Shown piece after piece: positions 56,677 through 64,000 of a stretch of 64,000 nt of DNA (within the stretch, counting starts at the first letter, position 1; each line of letters opens with the position of its first letter). The stretch is taken from NCBI GenBank assembly GCA_020632885.1, contig JACKEQ010000015.1, positions 62,001 through 126,000 of the forward strand, in the 5' to 3' direction. The translations under genes and the position numbers were made by a program. The DNA comes from Alphaproteobacteria bacterium. Its GTDB lineage: Bacteria > Myxococcota_A > UBA796 > GCA-2862545. The notes under the pieces were generated by a model. It was given only the letters and a program-made list of their open reading frames with translations, was not told the origin of the DNA and did no database searches.

Positions 56677-57458
56677 GGGGCGATCTCCGCGGCGAAGGCG
56701 GGGTCGAACACGCCGTCCACCCGGATGCTGTAGCGGAACCAGGGGTCCGGCAGCACACCGTGCCAGTCGTGATCGTTGAACCAGTACATCCGGCTCGGTG
56801 CCACCGTGCGCTCGCCGGCGTCGTCCTGCACGAACAGCCGCTTGGGTCGCCCGGGTGCGAAGGTGATGAAGGCGTCCGGCGCGCGCTGGTCCTTCGGGAG
56901 GCCGTCGCGGTGCACGGTGCCGTCGTCGCCCGGCATCAGCCCGAGGAGCTTCACGCTGCCGATGTGGGCGAAGGGCAGCGCGCGCACGAACCGCACGGTG
57001 CGGGGCAGGTGGAGCAGCGCGTCGCGGGTGAACGGCGCGGGCTCGGACTTCTCGCCCCACCGGCCCGAGGTGTGCGTCAGCTCCAGGTAGACCTTCCACG
57101 GGAAGTACACCCCGTGGGCCAGCTCCAGCCAGCGCATCTGGGCGAACGTCAGCGGTACGTCGCCGTCCTCGCCGATGCGCTGAGAGCGGTCGAGCACGGG
57201 GTTCGCGGGGTCGCCGAGGCTCGCGAACAGCGCGAACTGCAGGTCGTCGAGGGTGGCCAGCACCTCGCCGTAGTCGGGGCGGGTGTCGTCCCAGCCCGGC
57301 GGGACGATGCCGAGCGCACGGTGGGATCCGCCGGTGTAGCGGGTCTCGAGGCGCGCCAGGGCGTAGGTGATCTCCACGTCCAGGGCGTCGAGGGTCGCGT
57401 CGTCCGCCAGGAAGGAGAGGTCGACGAACGGTCGTCCTCCGATGCCGATGACGGCCAT
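56673..57458 (-). CDS. Dioxygenase-fold-like protein coupled to the ATP-grasp gene
   Basis: 261 aa from ATG 57456-57458 (GGAGG five bases upstream). VHRDG (His183, Asp185) and NDHDWHGVLPD with FRYSIRVDG (His230 or His233, Arg246) fit a JmjC/2OG-oxygenase pattern of HxD...H and Arg. N-terminal half: helices with Trp/Tyr. Family not certain. With the downstream ATP-grasp gene it forms a two-gene unit that could build and hydroxylate a small amide. Confidence 0.65.
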   Translation of the reverse strand: MAVIGIGGRPFVDLSFLADDATLDALDVEITYALARLETRYTGGSHRALGIVPPGWDDTRPDYGEVLATLDDLQFALFASLGDPANPVLDRSQRIGEDGDVPLTFAQMRWLELAHGVYFPWKVYLELTHTSGRWGEKSEPAPFTRDALLHLPRTVRFVRALPFAHIGSVKLLGLMPGDDGTVHRDGLPKDQRAPDAFITFAPGRPKRLFVQDDAGERTVAPSRMYWFNDHDWHGVLPDPWFRYSIRVDGVFDPAFAAEIAP

Positions 57459-57480
57459 CCACACCTCCGGGTCGGGCTAT

Positions 57481-58215
57481 ATGACGGCGGGAGGGCGCTT
57501 GCAGGAGGCCATCGACGCCGTGCGATCCGGGCGTCCGCTGCTGGTGACCGCCGGTGCGGGCCTGGGCGTCGACGGCGGGCTGCCGGACTTCCGCGGTCCA
57601 GGCGGCTGGTGGGGCGACCAGCGCCTCGAGGAGCGCGCCACGGCGGCCTGGTTCGACGACGACCCCGCGGAGGCCTGGGCGTTCTACCGGGGCCGGCGGG
57701 CCCTCTACGCGTCCACCCCGCCACACCCCGGCTACGCCGTGCTGATCGAGCGCGCGGGCTTCGTGTTCACGAGCAACGTGGACGGCCACTTCGTGCGCGC
57801 GGGGCTCGACCCCGACCGCATCGTCGAGATCCACGGCTCCCTCGAGCGGCTCCAGTGCGCCACGCCCTGCTCACGGTCCACCTGGCCCACCGAGGACGCC
57901 CTCCCCTTCCCGCTCTGCCCACGCTGCGGAGGGCCCGCCCGGCCGAACGTGTGCGTGTTCGACGACCGCCGCTGGATCGCGGTCCCGAGCGTGCTCCAGG
58001 GTCGCCGCTACGACAGCTGGCTCGGCGACCACCCGGACCCCGTCGTGCTCGAGCTCGGCGCGGGCACCGCCGTGCCCAACGTGCGCCGGGAGGGCGAGCG
58101 GCTCCAGGGCCTCGGCGCCACGCTCGTCCGCGTGAACCCCCACGAAGCGGAGGGCCCACCCGGCACGCTCTCGGTGGCGATAGGCGCCCTGGCCTTCCTC
58201 AGCGCGGTCGGCTGA
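57481..58215 (+). CDS. Sirtuin (NAD-dependent protein deacylase)
   Basis: 244 aa. NAD-binding TAGAGLGVDGGLPDFRGPGG at 23-42, TSNVDGHF 98-104 and EIHGS with catalytic His118. Zinc Cys at 126, 130, 146 and 149. Bacterial Sir2/CobB-type proteins remove acyl groups from lysines. The small domain is short and its first Cys spacing (x3) is unusual. It is divergent from the dioxygenase gene with 22 bases between. Its 3' end overlaps the convergent ankyrin-like gene by 17 bases. Confidence 0.9.
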   Translation: MTAGGRLQEAIDAVRSGRPLLVTAGAGLGVDGGLPDFRGPGGWWGDQRLEERATAAWFDDDPAEAWAFYRGRRALYASTPPHPGYAVLIERAGFVFTSNVDGHFVRAGLDPDRIVEIHGSLERLQCATPCSRSTWPTEDALPFPLCPRCGGPARPNVCVFDDRRWIAVPSVLQGRRYDSWLGDHPDPVVLELGAGTAVPNVRREGERLQGLGATLVRVNPHEAEGPPGTLSVAIGALAFLSAVG

Positions 58216-60130
58216 GCCGGGCCACCTCGGCCTCGGACCAGCCCGCGGCCGCCGCGCGCTTCCGGAGGCGCTTCAGCGCGCTCTTCGGAGTGTAGGGCCC
58301 GACCATCGCGGCCACGACGTCAGGGGGCAGGCCGGCATCCAGGGCAGCCTCGAGCGTGGTGGGCGACGCCACGGCCCCGGCCTCGAGGAGCGCCATCACG
58401 AACGGCGCATCGCGCCTGGACACCGCGATCGGCAGCACGGGGACGGGCCAGGAGGGATCGTGTCCCGCTCGGATCAGGGCGAGGAAGACCTCAGAGGGTG
58501 CGTCCGCCTCCGCCGCGACGCCGACCGCCTCGGCCTCAGCGGCATCGGCGAGGGCGATGGCCGTCGACCAGCGTGCGTGTCGGAGAGCCCGCACGGCCAG
58601 ATCGGCCCGGAGGCGCTTCCCGAGCCCCGCCAGCCGCTCGGGGGGAACGTGCTCCACGACGAGGTCGGGGTGGACCTTCGCGATACGCTCCACGTCCGCC
58701 AGCGTGCCGAGGGCCCGCACCCCCGCGGGACGACCCGCGTCCAGGGCCGCCAGCACGGCCGTCTCGACCCGGTAGCCGCCGAGAGGCCCCTCTGCGTGGG
58801 CCAGCACGAGCTCCAGCACGTCGGGTGCTGCCGCCTCGAGGGCCACAGCGGCCAGCGTGGACGCGACGCCCGGCTCCAGGGGCCCGTCCAGCGCGGCCTC
58901 CAGGAGCTCCCGGTCGGCGGCGAGGGCCTCGAGCGCCCGGGGCTCGCAGCCGGTGAGCCGCTGGCCCCGCAGGGCGTCGAGGTGGTCGGTCGCGGCGGCA
59001 CGCTCCACCGCCGGACACAGCGACAACCCGACGGCGCGGGTGAACCCGAGCAGCGCGGGGTCCGCGAGCAGCCGGTCGATGTCCGGCTTCGCCCACGGGT
59101 GCCGGGTCCAGGTGCCCTCGAGGGTGATGCCGTGGTCCACGAGGAACCCGCGCAGGTCGGGCCGGTCGAGCAGCTCGGTGAGCAGGAAGTCCGCCGTGGG
59201 CTTCGCGCCAGCCGCCAGGAGTGCTGTGGCCACGGCGTACCCTCCCTCGTGGAGCACCGGCGTCAGCGAGCCGTCGAAGAAGCGCTCGGAGACGCCCAGG
59301 CCCTGGAGGCCCGCGATCGCCTCGGGGTGCTCGATCAGCTCGCGGTCGAGCGTGTCCCACTTCGCCCGCGCGCCCGTGAGGTCGGGCCGGAGCCGGGCCA
59401 CGTCCCGCCGGAAGCGGGCGGACTCCACCCACGGGCTCCCGATCGGCCCCACGACCAGCGGCACCCCGAGCCGGTCGCGCAGGGCGTCGAGCCCCACGAG
59501 CGGCCCGAACGCGAGCGTGTCCGTGGCCGCGAGGGTGAGGTCGTCGCGCGGGAGGCCCATGTCCACGAGCGCCTGCACGAGGTCGATCCGCCGGGCCCAG
59601 CCCTCCCCCCACTCGAGCACCGGGCGGTTCGCCCAGGGCTCGAAGACCACGCCGAGGTCGCGCATCACCCCGAGCCGCGCGGGGGTGGCCAGGGAGTCCG
59701 GCAGCCGGCGGATCGTCGGCCGCGACAGGCTCTCCCCGCAGAGCCGGGCCACCGCGAGCTCCCCATCCTCGAGCGCGTGGAACATGCAGCCCTGGATCCC
59801 GTCGACGTCCCCGGCGCTGGTCATGGCCGCGAACATCGCGGGGTCGCGCCCCTGGATGGCCATCTCGAGGGTCGAGCGCCCGTTGCTGCCGCCCCGCCCG
59901 CCGATGAAGGGCGCGAGGGCCCCCATGGTGGCGATGACCGCGATGGCGTCGCGTCCGCTGCGCCCCGAGCCGCCGGTCCGTGCCTCCCCGAGGTCTGCCC
60001 ACGAGCAGAAGGTGTCCGGGTCCTCGCCGGCCACGACCCGCTCGCGCACCACCCCGACCTCGCCATCGCGCACCGCGCGGCAGAGCTCCGGGGAGCCCGC
60101 CAGGGCGGGTGCGAGCAGCGCGGCGATCAT
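58199..60130 (-). CDS. Secreted ankyrin-like repeat protein
   Basis: 643 aa from ATG 60128-60130 (signal MIAALLAPALAGSPE). About 15 helix-turn-helix repeats with an ankyrin-like rhythm (LCRAVRDGEVGVVRERVVAGEDPDTF, GGYAVATALLAAGAKPTADFLLTELL, DAPFVMALLEAGAVASPTTLEAALDAGLPPDVV). Repeats are diverged. Ankyrin repeats bind proteins, so this may be a periplasmic or surface scaffold. The longer in-frame start lacks a signal. Divergent from the photolyase gene. Confidence 0.8.
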   Translation of the reverse strand: MIAALLAPALAGSPELCRAVRDGEVGVVRERVVAGEDPDTFCSWADLGEARTGGSGRSGRDAIAVIATMGALAPFIGGRGGSNGRSTLEMAIQGRDPAMFAAMTSAGDVDGIQGCMFHALEDGELAVARLCGESLSRPTIRRLPDSLATPARLGVMRDLGVVFEPWANRPVLEWGEGWARRIDLVQALVDMGLPRDDLTLAATDTLAFGPLVGLDALRDRLGVPLVVGPIGSPWVESARFRRDVARLRPDLTGARAKWDTLDRELIEHPEAIAGLQGLGVSERFFDGSLTPVLHEGGYAVATALLAAGAKPTADFLLTELLDRPDLRGFLVDHGITLEGTWTRHPWAKPDIDRLLADPALLGFTRAVGLSLCPAVERAAATDHLDALRGQRLTGCEPRALEALAADRELLEAALDGPLEPGVASTLAAVALEAAAPDVLELVLAHAEGPLGGYRVETAVLAALDAGRPAGVRALGTLADVERIAKVHPDLVVEHVPPERLAGLGKRLRADLAVRALRHARWSTAIALADAAEAEAVGVAAEADAPSEVFLALIRAGHDPSWPVPVLPIAVSRRDAPFVMALLEAGAVASPTTLEAALDAGLPPDVVAAMVGPYTPKSALKRLRKRAAAAGWSEAEVARLSRPR

Positions 60131-60234
60131 CGGGAGCCCCCGTGCACACGGCCTCCAGCGCACAGGCTCCCGCGTGCGGGGGGTCGAGGTCAATCTCTGC
60201 CGATGGACATATTCTGAACACGTTATGAGCAACC

Positions 60235-62445
60235 ATGCTCGAGTGCCTGCCCGACCGGCTGCGTCGTCGCACGCGGCTCCTCAACGACCGTGAGCCCGGC
60301 GAGGGCTGCGTGATCTACTGGATGCGCACCGCGGTCCGGGCCCACGAGAACCCCGCCCTCGACGTCGCCATCCTGGTCGCGAACGCCCTGCGGGTGCCGG
60401 TGTTCGTCTACCACGCCCTCTCCGAGCGCTACCCCTACGCGTCGGACCGCCACCACCGCTTCATCCTCGAGGGAGCCCGCGACGTCGCGGTGGAGCTCGG
60501 TGCGCGCGGCATCGCGACGGCCTTCCACCTCGAGCGGGCCGGCCACCGCGGCGATCACCTGCACACCCTGGGCAGCCGGGCGGCCGCCGTGGTCACCGAG
60601 GAGATGCCCGTCGCCCCGCTCCGCCACTGGACCCGGGCCCTCGCGGACCGCTCGCCTGTCCCTGTGCTCTCGGTGGACACGGCGTGCACGGTGCCCATGC
60701 GGTCCGTCGGCAAGGGGGTGGACCGCGCGTTCGCCTACCGCCGGCGCGTCATGCCGCTGCTCGACCGGGAGCTCGCCCCCTGGGACGAGGTGGAGCCCGA
60801 GCACACGGAGGTCCCTCCCCTGCCCTTCGAGCCCGTCGACCTCGGAGAGGCCGACCTGGACGCGCTGATCGCGGAGTGCGCCATCGATCACACGGTGCCC
60901 CCGGTGCACGGCACGACGGGTGGCAGCACCGCCGGCTACGCCCGCTGGAACGCGTTCGTGGCCGACGGCCTGTCGCGGTACGCCGCCCGCCGCAACGACC
61001 CCACCGTGGACGGCACGAGCCGCCTGTCCCCCTGGCTGCACTACGGGATGGTCGCCCCCACCCGGATCGCCCGGGAGGCCCGGAAGCACGGGGCCGAGAA
61101 GTTCCTGGACGAGCTCGTGGTCTGGCGGGAGCTGGCGTACACGTGGTGCCTGTACGCCCCCGACCACCACAGCCTGGACGCCCTGCCCACCTGGGCGCGC
61201 GACACTTTGCGGGCCCACGCCGGCGAGCGGGCCTACACGCCCGGCCTCGAGCGGCTCCACCTGGGCCAGACGGGCGAGCTGCTCTGGGACCTGGCGCAGC
61301 AGTCCCTCCTCCGGCGCGGCGAGCTGCACAACAACGTCCGGATGACGTGGGGCAAGGCGCTCGTACCGTGGACGTCCGATCCCGGGGAGGCCCTTCGGCG
61401 CCTGGTGGACCTGAACCACCGCTACGCGCTGGACGGCCGGGATCCCGCGTCCTACGGCGGCCTCCTGTGGTGCCTGGGTCTCTTCGACCGCGCCTTCCCG
61501 GAGAGCCCGGCGTTCGGCGAGGTCCGCAGCCGCTCGGTGAAGCGGCATGCCGCGCGGGTCGACCTCGACGCCTGGGCGCGGGTGGTGCGCCCGCCGCGCG
61601 AGCTGTCCGTGGGCATCGTGGGGGCCGGGCTGGCGGGCTCCTTCGCGGGCCGCGTGCTGGCGACCCACGGCGCTGCCGTCACCCTCTTCGACAAGGGACG
61701 CGGGGCAGGCGGGCGTCTGGCCTGCCGCCGTCGCGACGACGGCCTGCTGATCCACGGGGCCCCCCAGCTCCACCTGGCCGACCCCCGCCTCGAGCGCTGG
61801 ACGGACGGCTGGGTGGAGGCGGGCGTGCTCTCCGGGTGCGGGACCTTCGTGTCCGACGCACCCAACGACCTCGTGAAGCACCTCCAGGCCGGCCTGGACG
61901 TGCGCTTCGGTGCCCGGGTCCACCAGCTCCACCGCGACGCGGAGGGGTGGTGGGTCGACGAGGGTGACCGGTCCCATCGCTTCGACGCGGTGCTCCTCAC
62001 GGCTCCCGCCCCCCAGGTCATGGAGCTCGTCGGGGAGCACCCGTTCACCTCCCTCCTGTCTTCCGTCGTCCACGACCCGTGCTGGGTCGCCATGGTCACC
62101 CTGCCCATGGCACCCGTCCGCCCTTCCCCCGGTGGACCCGTGGCGCGTGTCGTGGGCGACGGTCGGCATCTCGCGCTGCACGCCACGCCCGGCTGGTCCT
62201 TCGAGCACCTCGAGGCCTCGCCGGAGCACGTGATCGCGACCCTCGTGGGCGCGCTGGACCTGCCGGAGCCCGAGGTCGCCGAGGCCCATCGGTGGCGCTA
62301 TGCCCGCGTCCGCAAGGGGCTCGACGCGGAGGCGCTCTACGACCCGGACCTCCGGCTGGCGATCGCCGGGGACGCCTTCGCCGGCGGGGACGCGCGGGGT
62401 GCCCTGCTCTCCGGGGCCGCCGCTGCAGGCCGCCTGCTCGCATGA
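60235..62445 (+). CDS. phr: Class II DNA photolyase fused to a renalase-like FAD oxidoreductase
   Basis: 736 aa. Residues 1-440 are a class II CPD photolyase: YWMRTAVRAHENPALDVAI, RHHRFIL, SRLSPWLHYG 262-271, WRELAYTWCLYAPDHH, RGELHNNVRMTWGKALVPWT, LDGRDPASYGGLLWCLG. It repairs UV dimers with blue light and FAD. From about 455, VGIVGAGLAGSFAGRV begins a Rossmann FAD domain with DKGRGAGGRLACRR and a C-terminal GDAFAGGDARGALLSG, like renalase or other small NAD(P)H oxidoreductases. The reading frame is continuous across the join. The second domain could keep the flavin reduced. Confidence 0.92.
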   Translation: MLECLPDRLRRRTRLLNDREPGEGCVIYWMRTAVRAHENPALDVAILVANALRVPVFVYHALSERYPYASDRHHRFILEGARDVAVELGARGIATAFHLERAGHRGDHLHTLGSRAAAVVTEEMPVAPLRHWTRALADRSPVPVLSVDTACTVPMRSVGKGVDRAFAYRRRVMPLLDRELAPWDEVEPEHTEVPPLPFEPVDLGEADLDALIAECAIDHTVPPVHGTTGGSTAGYARWNAFVADGLSRYAARRNDPTVDGTSRLSPWLHYGMVAPTRIAREARKHGAEKFLDELVVWRELAYTWCLYAPDHHSLDALPTWARDTLRAHAGERAYTPGLERLHLGQTGELLWDLAQQSLLRRGELHNNVRMTWGKALVPWTSDPGEALRRLVDLNHRYALDGRDPASYGGLLWCLGLFDRAFPESPAFGEVRSRSVKRHAARVDLDAWARVVRPPRELSVGIVGAGLAGSFAGRVLATHGAAVTLFDKGRGAGGRLACRRRDDGLLIHGAPQLHLADPRLERWTDGWVEAGVLSGCGTFVSDAPNDLVKHLQAGLDVRFGARVHQLHRDAEGWWVDEGDRSHRFDAVLLTAPAPQVMELVGEHPFTSLLSSVVHDPCWVAMVTLPMAPVRPSPGGPVARVVGDGRHLALHATPGWSFEHLEASPEHVIATLVGALDLPEPEVAEAHRWRYARVRKGLDAEALYDPDLRLAIAGDAFAGGDARGALLSGAAAAGRLLA

Positions 62446-62448
62446 GGT

Positions 62449-63159
62449 TCACTCGGTGGCGCCGAGCTCCATGCCGAAGTGCTCGCCGATGGACGTGATC
62501 ACGCCGTCCGCCATGTCGTGCCCGATCTCGGCCTTCTCGACCCCGTCGCCGAGCACCAGGTAGCCCTGGCCCTCGAGGGGGACGCGGACCAGCTCGGCAC
62601 CGTCCCGCATCACCACCACGGCGTCGTTCCGGGCCCCCGCGTAGTCCCAGAGCACGCCCTTCGCCGTCACCGCGGTCTGCACGTCGTTCGTGAACCACGC
62701 CCAGTCGTCGCTGGTGCACCAGTCCGACGCGTGGGCGACGACGAGCTTCCAGCCGTCGGCGGTCACCGTGACGGTCAGGGGCGTGCGCGGCTCTGGAGAC
62801 GTCAGCTTGGCGTGGGCGTCCTCGATGCCGAAGGCACAGGCGAGGTCCGCGAGCTTCTGGCGCTCGGAGGCCTCGCGGTACTCGGGGTGGGCCTCGAAGA
62901 AGGCGCGCAGCCGGGCCCGTTGCTCGTCTGACCCGTCCGGGGAGGTGCCGGGCTGGGTCTCCATGTCGATGGCCTCGTCGACGACGGCCTCGATCCAGTC
63001 GGCTTCCTCGGGCTCCTCGACGGCCACGGGCTCCGGTGCGGGAGCAGGATCCGGGTCGGGGGCGGCCACCGGCTCTGGAGCGGGCTCGGGTGCCGGGGGA
63101 GGTGCCGCGCCGGAGCACGCGAGGACGAACGCCAGCACGAGGGGGACGACGAGCCGCAA
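62449..63159 (-). CDS. Lipoprotein with Pro/Ala/Glu linker
   Basis: 236 aa from TTG 63157-63159 with GGAGG. Lipobox LACS (Cys15). A Pro-Glu-Ala linker to about 45, then a helical/beta domain with DWCTSDDWAWFTNDVQTAV and DAVVVMRDGAELVRVPL. No known family. It converges with the photolyase fusion, 3 bases between. Confidence 0.65.
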   Translation of the reverse strand: MRLVVPLVLAFVLACSGAAPPPAPEPAPEPVAAPDPDPAPAPEPVAVEEPEEADWIEAVVDEAIDMETQPGTSPDGSDEQRARLRAFFEAHPEYREASERQKLADLACAFGIEDAHAKLTSPEPRTPLTVTVTADGWKLVVAHASDWCTSDDWAWFTNDVQTAVTAKGVLWDYAGARNDAVVVMRDGAELVRVPLEGQGYLVLGDGVEKAEIGHDMADGVITSIGEHFGMELGATE

Positions 63160-63197
63160 GGGACCTCCTGACGGCGAGCATGCCGCGGTCGGGAGCG

Positions 63198-63203
63198 TAT
63201 ACT
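63198..63203 (+). promoter_or_regulatory. Possible -10 element (TATACT) for a leaderless start
   Basis: TATACT ends 6 bases before the ATG at 63210, with no ribosome site between. Confidence 0.4.
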
Positions 63204-63209
63204 GCGCGG

Positions 63210-64000
63210 ATGCCCGCGGTACGCCCGACGATCGGAGACGCCTGGGGCGGTCTGGCCGCCATGCTCGTCGCGCAGCCGGCCGCCATCGCGTTCGGCGTGG
63301 TGGTGATCACCGCGGTGGACCCCGCCCTGGCGCCCATGGGTGCCGTGGCGGGTGCCCTCGGAGCGGCCGTGCTGGGCGTGGTGTCCCCGTGGATCGGCCG
63401 GAACGGCGGCATGGTCACGGGACCGTGCGCACCTGCAGCCGCGGTGACTTCGGGACTGGCGGCCACGCTGGTGGCGGGGGGCCATCCGGCGGAGCGCGTG
63501 CTGCCGCTCCTCGCGCTCATGGCGCTGATGGCCGGTGCGCTGCAGGCCCTCTACGGGCTCGTGGGGCTGGGCAGGCTCATGAAGTACCTGCCCTACCAGG
63601 TGGTGAGCGGGTTCCTGTCGGGTGTCGCGGTGATCATCGCGGCCGGGCAGCTCCCCGTCCTGCTCGGGCTCCCGAGGTCGGCGGGGCTCCTCGGGGTCCT
63701 CGCCCCCGGCCTGTGGCGCTGGCAGGCGCTGGCCGTGGGTGCGACGACCGTGGCTGCGGTGCTGCTCGCGCCACGGGTGACGACCCGTGTTCCCGCCGCG
63801 GTGATCGGGCTCGCCGCGGGGATCGCGGCCTACGCGGGTCTGGCTGCGGGGCTCCCGGAGCTCCGCGTGCTCGACGGAAACCCCTTCGTCATCGGGTCGC
63901 TCGCGGGGGTCCCGGCGCTCGCGTACGTGCAGGGACGCGTGGGGTCCCTGCTCACCCTCGGGCCCGCGGATCTCGGTCTCGTCGCGGCGTCCGCGGTGAC
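63210..64000 (+). CDS. SulP-family anion transporter (3' end outside window)
   Basis: 263 residues visible. Alternating hydrophobic helices beginning MPAVRPTIGDAWGGLAAMLVAQPAAIAFGVV, with GAVAGALGAAVLGVVSPWIGRNGGMVTGPCAP and LMKYLPYQVVSGFLSGVAVIIAAGQLP, the conserved transporter core of SulP/SLC26 permeases. These move sulfate, bicarbonate or other anions. A STAS domain would lie beyond the window. Substrate unknown. Confidence 0.85.
   Translation, partial: MPAVRPTIGDAWGGLAAMLVAQPAAIAFGVVVITAVDPALAPMGAVAGALGAAVLGVVSPWIGRNGGMVTGPCAPAAAVTSGLAATLVAGGHPAERVLPLLALMALMAGALQALYGLVGLGRLMKYLPYQVVSGFLSGVAVIIAAGQLPVLLGLPRSAGLLGVLAPGLWRWQALAVGATTVAAVLLAPRVTTRVPAAVIGLAAGIAAYAGLAAGLPELRVLDGNPFVIGSLAGVPALAYVQGRVGSLLTLGPADLGLVAASAV

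Overview
The window is about 70% G+C, densely coded on both strands, and looks like a chromosome segment from a myxobacterium-type organism (phylum Myxococcota, or a close deltaproteobacterial relative). The grounds are secreted proteins built from thrombospondin type-3 and MopE-type Ca-binding repeats, Asp-Ala/Ser/Thr linkers, Cys-containing MYXO-CTERM-like C-terminal sorting tails, many lipoproteins, ECF sigma factors with large Ser/Thr kinases, and TIGR02996-type proteins. I cannot resolve the genus. I saw no rRNA, tRNA, CRISPR array, insertion sequence or phage gene. Many neighbouring genes overlap by 1-8 bases (ATGA, GTGA, TTGA, TGATG, TAGTG), which fixes many starts and implies translational coupling.

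Layout. 1-10.2 kb: cell-surface proteins (a lamin-tail lipoprotein cut by the window edge, a giant Ca-repeat protein that looks like two genes read as one, a lysyl-endopeptidase-like protease with a MYXO-CTERM-like tail) around an iodotyrosine-deiodinase-like flavoprotein and a beta-lactamase-fold lipoprotein. 10.2-12.7 kb: a coupled operon of a small protein, a DUF2797 protein and a PhoD-like phosphodiesterase. 12.7-16 kb: an ECF sigma operon with an envelope protein, a membrane-anchored repeat protein and a von Willebrand A lipoprotein. 16-23.8 kb: a BCS1-like AAA+ ATPase, a GNAT, a GH31 glycosidase, a TIGR02996 protein, a three-gene operon with two tandem membrane paralogs of unknown family, and a low-molecular-weight tyrosine phosphatase. 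23.8-28.3 kb: the first Clp-like AAA+ protein and several hypotheticals, one frameshifted. 28.3-35.4 kb: a five-gene coupled operon on the minus strand (ECF sigma, zinc-finger/pseudokinase/kinase/WD40 protein, di-haem peroxidase, outer-membrane barrel, cupredoxin). 36-42.5 kb: two very large overlapping Clp-like genes. 42.6-46.2 kb: TerC, an Ate/Bpt-like aminoacyltransferase, an alpha/beta hydrolase and a two-domain RNase H. 46.2-52.5 kb: a broken trypsin-like gene with a C10 tract, tandem duplicated lipoproteins and other envelope proteins. 52.7-58.2 kb: dioxygenase-like proteins, an ATP-grasp amide ligase and a sirtuin. 58.2-64 kb: an ankyrin-like secreted protein, a photolyase-oxidoreductase fusion, a lipoprotein and the start of a SulP transporter.

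The most unusual content is the Clp-like family. All three members replace the usual Clp N-domain with an unfamiliar domain, have degenerate first AAA+ modules and lack the usual second-ring pore tyrosine. The two large adjacent members end in regions that resemble class-I peptide chain release factors (RF2) but have no GGQ domain. I read this as a candidate undescribed AAA+ system, perhaps ribosome-linked. That reading rests on eye alignment and remembered family sequences and needs a profile or structure search.
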